Below, piece by piece: positions 59,678-64,000 of a DNA stretch of 64,000 nt (position 1 is the stretch's first letter; each line of letters opens with the position of its first letter). The stretch comes from Flavobacterium granuli (GTDB lineage Bacteria; Bacteroidota; Bacteroidia; Flavobacteriales; Flavobacteriaceae): assembly GCF_900129705.1 (NCBI RefSeq), contig NZ_FQWO01000001.1, positions 1-64,000 on the forward strand, in the 5' to 3' direction. A model generated the notes under the pieces. That model ran no database searches. It saw nothing but the letters and a program-made list of their open reading frames with translations, and was not told the DNA's origin. A program made the translations under genes and the position numbers.

Positions 59678-60967
59678 ATGAAATATTACAGTTTAAACCA
59701 TAATGCACCAAAAGTTTCTTTTAAAGAAGCCGTAATACAAGGATTAGCCAGCGATAAAGGATTGTATTTTCCCGAAACAATCACACCTTTGCCGCAAGCT
59801 TTTTTTGATAATATCGAAAATTTAAGTCACGAAGCAATTGCTTTTGAAGCCATCCAGCCATTTGTGGGAGATGAAATTCCAGCAGCTGCCTTAAAACAAA
59901 TCATTGCCGAAACCTTATGTTTTGATTTTCCTGTCGTTGCAGTCGAAAAAGGAATTTATTCCCTTGAATTGTTTCACGGACCTACGATGGCCTTCAAGGA
60001 CGTGGGAGCGCGTTTCATGTCGCGCTGTTTGGCGTATTTTAACAAAGATAAAAAAGACAGTAAAAATACCGTACTTGTCGCCACATCCGGAGATACTGGC
60101 GGTGCCGTTGCCAGCGGTTTCCTGGGCGTTGATGGCGTTGAAGTCGTGATTTTATATCCTTCGGGAAAGGTGAGTGACATTCAGGAAAAACAACTCACAA
60201 CTCTGGGACAAAACATAAAAGCGCTGGAAGTGGACGGCGTTTTTGATGATTGTCAGGATATGGTCAAGAAAGCGTTTCTAGACGAAAGTCTACAACATAA
60301 AAACCTGACATCGGCAAACTCGATCAATATTGCGCGCTGGTTGCCCCAAATGTTCTATTTTTTCTTTGCTTACAAAGCCTTGAAGAAGCAAAACAAAGAA
60401 CTGGTTTTTTCCTGCCCAAGCGGGAATTTTGGAAATATCTGTGCCGGGATTATGGCTAAAAAATTGGGGCTACCCCTACTTCATTTTGTCGCTTCGACGA
60501 ATGTGAATGATACGGTAGTCCGCTTTTTAGAAAAAGGCATTTACGACCCAAAACCTTCCAAGGCAACTATTTCGAATGCGATGGATGTGGGAAATCCAAG
60601 TAATTTCATTCGCATTCAGGAAATGTACCAAAATGATTTGGAACAATTCAGCAAAGATTTTTCGTCTTATTCATTTACGGATGAAGAAACAAAAAAAGCC
60701 ATGAAATCCATTTTTGAAACCGATGGTTATATAGCTGAACCGCATGGTGCCGTAGGCTATTTAGGGTTGAAAAAAGAATTAAAAAATTACCCCAATGCGA
60801 TTGGTGTTTTCTTAGAAACGGCACATCCTATCAAATTCTTGGATGTGGTGGAACCTTTACTAAAAATAAAACTGCCTATTCCTACACAAATAGAAAGTGT
60901 GATGAATAAAGAAAAAGTAAGCACTAAAATTAAAAGCTACGAAGAATTGAAAGCTTTTTTAGGTTAA
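59678..60967 (+). CDS. thrC: Threonine synthase
   Basis: 429 aa PLP enzyme. PLP lysine K107 in HGPTMAFKDVGARFM; glycine-rich cofactor loop SCPSGNFGNICAG; N-terminal KYYSLNHNAPKVSF is typical of the long bacterial form. The ATG at 59678 is chosen; 16 upstream in-frame codons do not match the family. Completes the aspartate-to-threonine steps begun by ThrA and ThrB. Confidence 0.96.
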   Translation: MKYYSLNHNAPKVSFKEAVIQGLASDKGLYFPETITPLPQAFFDNIENLSHEAIAFEAIQPFVGDEIPAAALKQIIAETLCFDFPVVAVEKGIYSLELFHGPTMAFKDVGARFMSRCLAYFNKDKKDSKNTVLVATSGDTGGAVASGFLGVDGVEVVILYPSGKVSDIQEKQLTTLGQNIKALEVDGVFDDCQDMVKKAFLDESLQHKNLTSANSINIARWLPQMFYFFFAYKALKKQNKELVFSCPSGNFGNICAGIMAKKLGLPLLHFVASTNVNDTVVRFLEKGIYDPKPSKATISNAMDVGNPSNFIRIQEMYQNDLEQFSKDFSSYSFTDEETKKAMKSIFETDGYIAEPHGAVGYLGLKKELKNYPNAIGVFLETAHPIKFLDVVEPLLKIKLPIPTQIESVMNKEKVSTKIKSYEELKAFLG

Positions 60968-60987
60968 AATAAGTTTCAAAAAACAAA

Positions 60988-61025
60988 TAAAAAACGACTA
61001 AAAATTTCTTTTAGTCGTTTTTTAT
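60988..61025 (+). terminator. Terminator of the thr operon
   Basis: AAAAAACGACTAAAA / TTTTAGTCGTTTTTT stem, 5-base loop, T-tail, 20 bases after thrC. Confidence 0.9.
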
Positions 61026-61220
61026 TATGTCCTAAAATTTCGATTACAAAACCAATTCACAACTGTAAAAATCACATTTTAGAAGAAAAAAGACAATCCA
61101 TTAGCCTTTTTGTTTTTATTTTTAATTCTATAAATATGAGTCATTTAGCCAATTACAGCAATAAAACAACGATAAATTTCACTGCCAAAAAAAATAAAAC
61201 TTGGCGCCTAAAAATATAAC

Positions 61221-61251
61221 TTGAATATCAGCTATTTTATACCTACTTTTG
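61221..61251 (+). promoter_or_regulatory. Promoter of the amidoligase-like gene
   Basis: TTG (61221-61223), 20-base spacer, TACTTTTG (61244-61251), an exact match to the Bacteroidota TAnnTTTG consensus. Confidence 0.7.
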
Positions 61252-61444
61252 CAGGAAAATTGAGTTGTCTATATTCAGGTCTTCGAAGAATAAAAAAAAA
61301 CAACCTGCCCCCACTAAAAAACACAACAATAAGTATCTAAGAAACTGTTCGAATCTTATTTAAAAAGAAACCCAACAGATTAAAAATACTTTAAAAAAAC
61401 TACCTGATAAAGTAGCTTCCCATATCAACATAATTTTTAAAAAG

Positions 61445-61450
61445 AAGGAG
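61445..61450 (+). promoter_or_regulatory. Strong Shine-Dalgarno site, unusual for this lineage
   Basis: AAGGAG lies 10 bases before the ATG at 61461. Bacteroidota genes rarely use such sites, and I noticed none as clear elsewhere in the window. It fixes the start. Confidence 0.7.
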
Positions 61451-61460
61451 AAAAAAATTT

Positions 61461-62870
61461 ATGACGGATCATAGCATGAATGATGTCAGTTTTGAAATTG
61501 AATTATTGGATAAACACAAAGATTACAGGAATCAATATCGATCAAACGATTTGTATTGGGGCGTAGGAATCGAAAATGAATGTTATTTAGAGTTTGAAAA
61601 TCATCGTGTGGTGGACAAACATTTCTTGTTAACTAAAGGACTTCATGAAAAATACAGTGTCAATCATTTCAAGAATTACAAAGAGAATATATACACGAAT
61701 TCATTGCAAAAAATATTATCCGACAAAGAGTATTATTTGCCCGTATTGATGAACTCCCATTCGTTTACAAAAACAGACATCAATAATCAGCATAAAACTT
61801 TTGATCCTATCGATAATGAGCCTAATCCTGAATATACGGGGGAAAGCATATTCGAAATATTACAAAAACACAATCCTTATTTTACAGACGAGCTTCAAAA
61901 AGAATTTATTTTTGACGGTGATACAGTTGAATTTGTTACCCAAAAATTTTACAAAACGGATGTTGATTCGGTGATTAGTGAACTGGCAACGATCAAAAAA
62001 GGTTTCATCAATAATTTGCAAAACGCCTTTGAGAAAGAGAAAATCTTTAGCGATTATGGCGCCATAAAAATATGTTCAGAGAATCATCCTTTTGCCATAT
62101 TTATTTCAAATAATGAAAACTATTCTGTTTTCAATAATATGACCTATCATTTTAATTTAACCATTCCTACAGAATTAAATAAAGATGGAGAAATTAAGGA
62201 CAAAATAGATTTTATAAAAAAACACCAGAGCGCCATTCGATTATTTCAATGGTTGAGTCCGTTGTTTATGATCAAATTCGGTTCTTCGGATTATCTGTCG
62301 CACCATGACTGCAGCGTCAATTTGACTAAAGCTTCACAACGATGCGCTATGTCAAGATACATTGGAGTGGGAACTTATGACACTAATGTGATGAAAACCG
62401 GAAAAATTGTTCAGATGAATTTTGACGAACACCCTATGCACGAAAATCCGTTGTGGTGGGTAAACCGTTATTCTGAAATTTCGGATTATGAGAAAATTGA
62501 CAAAATAGGACTTGACATCAATTTCCACAAGCACAAAAATCATGGAATTGAGTTTCGAATGTTTGATTATTTCGACGAAAAATACTTACAAGAAGTTTTG
62601 AATTTTCTTGTTTTTATCATGGATCATTCGCTTTTGACTCCAATCGAAAACCCTATTTGTGACTTGGAATGGAATAATTTTGTCTATGAATCGATTATAC
62701 AAGGCAAAGAAACCGTTGTTCCGTCAAACTTTATTGCGCTTTTAGAAAACATGTTGGGGATTAGAATAGAATCCAACGATCCTATCCTCATTTACAATCA
62801 AATATACAGCAGTTTACATGCTACTTATTATGAAAAAGGTTTTTGCAGTTCTTTGCTAATTAAAAATTAA
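61461..62870 (+). CDS. Putative amidoligase / glutamate-cysteine-ligase-fold enzyme, function unknown
   Basis: 469 aa, soluble, no signal peptide. The N-terminal LYWGVGIENECYLEF has the G-x-E-x-E pattern (Glu38, Glu40) of carboxylate-amine ligases of the glutamine-synthetase/GCS fold. A central strand YHFNLTIP (His230, Asn232) and the late HGIEFRMFDYFDE (Glu364, Arg366), followed by a helix, fit the order of metal- and nucleotide-binding residues in that fold. Such amidoligases join a carboxylate to an amine with ATP, making peptides or modified proteins. Substrates cannot be read. It faces an SH3/peptidase gene across a shared hairpin. The assignment rests on motif layout alone. Confidence 0.5.
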   Translation: MTDHSMNDVSFEIELLDKHKDYRNQYRSNDLYWGVGIENECYLEFENHRVVDKHFLLTKGLHEKYSVNHFKNYKENIYTNSLQKILSDKEYYLPVLMNSHSFTKTDINNQHKTFDPIDNEPNPEYTGESIFEILQKHNPYFTDELQKEFIFDGDTVEFVTQKFYKTDVDSVISELATIKKGFINNLQNAFEKEKIFSDYGAIKICSENHPFAIFISNNENYSVFNNMTYHFNLTIPTELNKDGEIKDKIDFIKKHQSAIRLFQWLSPLFMIKFGSSDYLSHHDCSVNLTKASQRCAMSRYIGVGTYDTNVMKTGKIVQMNFDEHPMHENPLWWVNRYSEISDYEKIDKIGLDINFHKHKNHGIEFRMFDYFDEKYLQEVLNFLVFIMDHSLLTPIENPICDLEWNNFVYESIIQGKETVVPSNFIALLENMLGIRIESNDPILIYNQIYSSLHATYYEKGFCSSLLIKN

Positions 62871-62903
62871 CAGCCAGCATTAGACTAGCCTTTCATGTCC
62901 ATC

Positions 62904-62946
62904 AATAATTACACTTTCACTAAAGTTAGAAAAAGTGTAATTATTG
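62904..62946. terminator. Hairpin between convergent genes
   Basis: AATAATTACACTTT / AAAGTGTAATTATT stem, 14 bp perfect, AT-rich, between stops at 62870 and 62957. The T-tail is short, so termination in either direction is probable rather than sure. Confidence 0.6.
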
Positions 62947-62956
62947 ACTGGAATTT

Positions 62957-63865
62957 TTACTCATGGTAATAAAATATTGCCGAGGAATAGCCTTTTTCCG
63001 GATCTTTATTGTCCCACCAATCTTTTCTGATTTCTGAAAAATAATTGTAATTATCAGCTCCTGCCTGAGATTGCAATGGATAAATGACTTTACCGTCTTT
63101 TCTATATGCTTTTTCGGTATCTGTTTCGGGAACCACCACAACAATATGTCCGGATTTATTCAAGATAAATCTTTTGGCACAGATGATTCCTACTCCGCCA
63201 TTGGCATTCACTTTGTTTTGAAGTTCGTCTACATTATCGATTCTTTGCCATCCAAATTCCTTTGCCGATTGTAAAAACCAATCGTAAATATAATTCGAAT
63301 AAAATGGTCTTACCGTATCGCCAAAAACAACAGCGACTTCATTGCCTTTTTCAAGTTCTTCGATCGCTTTATCAGTCCATCGCAATCTGGGAATATAAAC
63401 CTTGGCAAAAAAACAATAATCAAAGGTGTAAATATTGCAATACGTATCCGCTGCGTCTTTCTCATAACGAAAACTCCTTGACACATCCAGCGCATCGATT
63501 ATACCGCGAATTGAGCTTAATTTAGACTCAAGGCTCGTTAGATCCCTAAAAGGAATTGAAGGATCACTAATCGGCTTGTAGGTTTCTTCTTTACTGTCTA
63601 GTCTTGATTTTGAGCTTGGTTCAAAATTAGGCACTTCAATATCAGTACTTTTTATATTGCTTTCGTCAAGCGCTTCAATATCTTTTGAAAGAACAAAACC
63701 CTCTTTGTCCCCGTTTAAAAGTTTTACTTTCCACCAATCGGTTGTTGTTTTATCAATTAATTTAACGGTATGCCTAAAAGGAATTTGTGTTAAAATTTTG
63801 GAATTATGATCTGTTGCCGGAAAATCTCTGAGATTCAATGACGCAGTAGCGACTCTATATTTCAT
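62957..63865 (-). CDS. SH3-domain protein with CHAP/NlpC-like cysteine peptidase domain
   Basis: 302 aa without signal peptide. Residues 1-65 form a bacterial SH3 domain (TASLNLRDFPATDHNSKILT, WWKVKLLNGDKEGFV). After a low-complexity linker (about 66-105) comes a papain-like amidase domain with Cys143 in AADTYCNIYTFDYC and His240 in SGHIVVVVPETD, the order found in CHAP/NlpC-type enzymes. A peptidoglycan or peptide substrate is likely. Lack of a signal suggests cytoplasmic action or export by a dedicated machine. It is convergent with the amidoligase-like gene. Confidence 0.65.
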   Translation of the reverse strand: MKYRVATASLNLRDFPATDHNSKILTQIPFRHTVKLIDKTTTDWWKVKLLNGDKEGFVLSKDIEALDESNIKSTDIEVPNFEPSSKSRLDSKEETYKPISDPSIPFRDLTSLESKLSSIRGIIDALDVSRSFRYEKDAADTYCNIYTFDYCFFAKVYIPRLRWTDKAIEELEKGNEVAVVFGDTVRPFYSNYIYDWFLQSAKEFGWQRIDNVDELQNKVNANGGVGIICAKRFILNKSGHIVVVVPETDTEKAYRKDGKVIYPLQSQAGADNYNYFSEIRKDWWDNKDPEKGYSSAIFYYHE

Positions 63866-64000
63866 ACTAATCTGTTAGTTGTAATTGATTCTAGCGCCAA
63901 AATACTAAAAACAACCTACAAAGCACCAAGTTTATTCCTTTTTTTAGGACTTTTTTAGTATTCAATCGAAAAACAATCAGCCTGAAAAGTAATAATTAAA

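Larger units (their letters stand above)
61026..61460. other. Intergenic region: promoter and long 5' UTR of the amidoligase-like gene
   Basis: 435 AT-rich bases. A consensus promoter at 61221-61251 and a strong Shine-Dalgarno site at 61445-61450 bound a 5' UTR of about 200 bases. The UTR has short C- and A-rich stretches (near 61300-61330) but no hairpin I could resolve by eye. No ORF is supported. Confidence 0.6.

Overview
The window is about 64 kb of an AT-rich chromosome from the Bacteroidota, most probably the genus Flavobacterium. Evidence from the sequence: promoters of the TTG-N(17-23)-TAnnTTTG type, almost no Shine-Dalgarno sites, and family-level matches of many proteins to Flavobacteriia (BshA, DUF4159, M43 lipoprotein, PrcB-domain lipoprotein, RimB/RimK fusion, the threonine locus). 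It is ordinary chromosome: there is no insertion sequence, prophage, integrase or CRISPR array.

Layout. 1-1925: 5' part of a large secreted Ig-repeat adhesin (minus). 2.3-7.1 kb: dsbD, tilS, pabB (minus). 7.3-9.2 kb: DoxX membrane protein facing lpdA. 9.26-9.79 kb: a type II toxin-antitoxin pair whose ParE/RelE toxin carries a one-base frameshift. 9.9-11.7 kb: Lrp-type regulator divergent from a Cys/Met PLP lyase. 11.8-19.7 kb (minus): PrcB-type lipoprotein, bshA, a small conserved protein, a two-gene Fe-S electron-transfer module, an MCE protein and two tandem N-acetylmuramoyl-alanine amidases. 19.8-23.0 kb: lptD-like gene and ridA. 23.2-26.6 kb (minus): pfkA, gapA, a BadF-type sugar kinase and mgsA, a compact glycolysis and methylglyoxal-bypass cluster. 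27.0-31.5 kb: tamB-like giant gene, divergent from tsaD-rsmE-DUF4159. 34.5-38.5 kb: M43 metalloprotease lipoprotein, AI-2E-type permease, a methyltransferase and a secreted unknown. 38.68-38.97 kb: tRNA-Ser, tRNA-Pro and tRNA-Arg in one minus-strand unit with a consensus promoter and terminator. 39.2-41.3 kb: thiolase and NlpC/P60 peptidase. 41.3-45.3 kb: gyrA followed by a TPR protein; divergent clpC. 48.2-51.7 kb: RimB-RimK fusion, DUF421, pirin, OsmC. 51.9-55.4 kb (minus): PiT phosphate transporter with its DUF47 partner, and hutH.

55.86-61.0 kb is the threonine operon thrA-thrB-thrC. It is preceded by a promoter, a 34-residue leader ORF with 13 threonines (seven in a row), a hairpin over the leader stop codon and a T-rich tract. 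This looks like a ribosome-mediated attenuator and is the clearest regulatory system in the window.

61.2-63.9 kb holds two convergent genes of unknown role: a protein with the motif layout of glutamate-cysteine-ligase/amidoligase-fold enzymes, with its own promoter, a long 5' UTR and an unusually strong Shine-Dalgarno site; and a signal-less SH3 plus cysteine-peptidase-like protein. This pair is the best candidate here for undescribed biochemistry.

All functional calls rest on reading motifs by eye; no database search was run.
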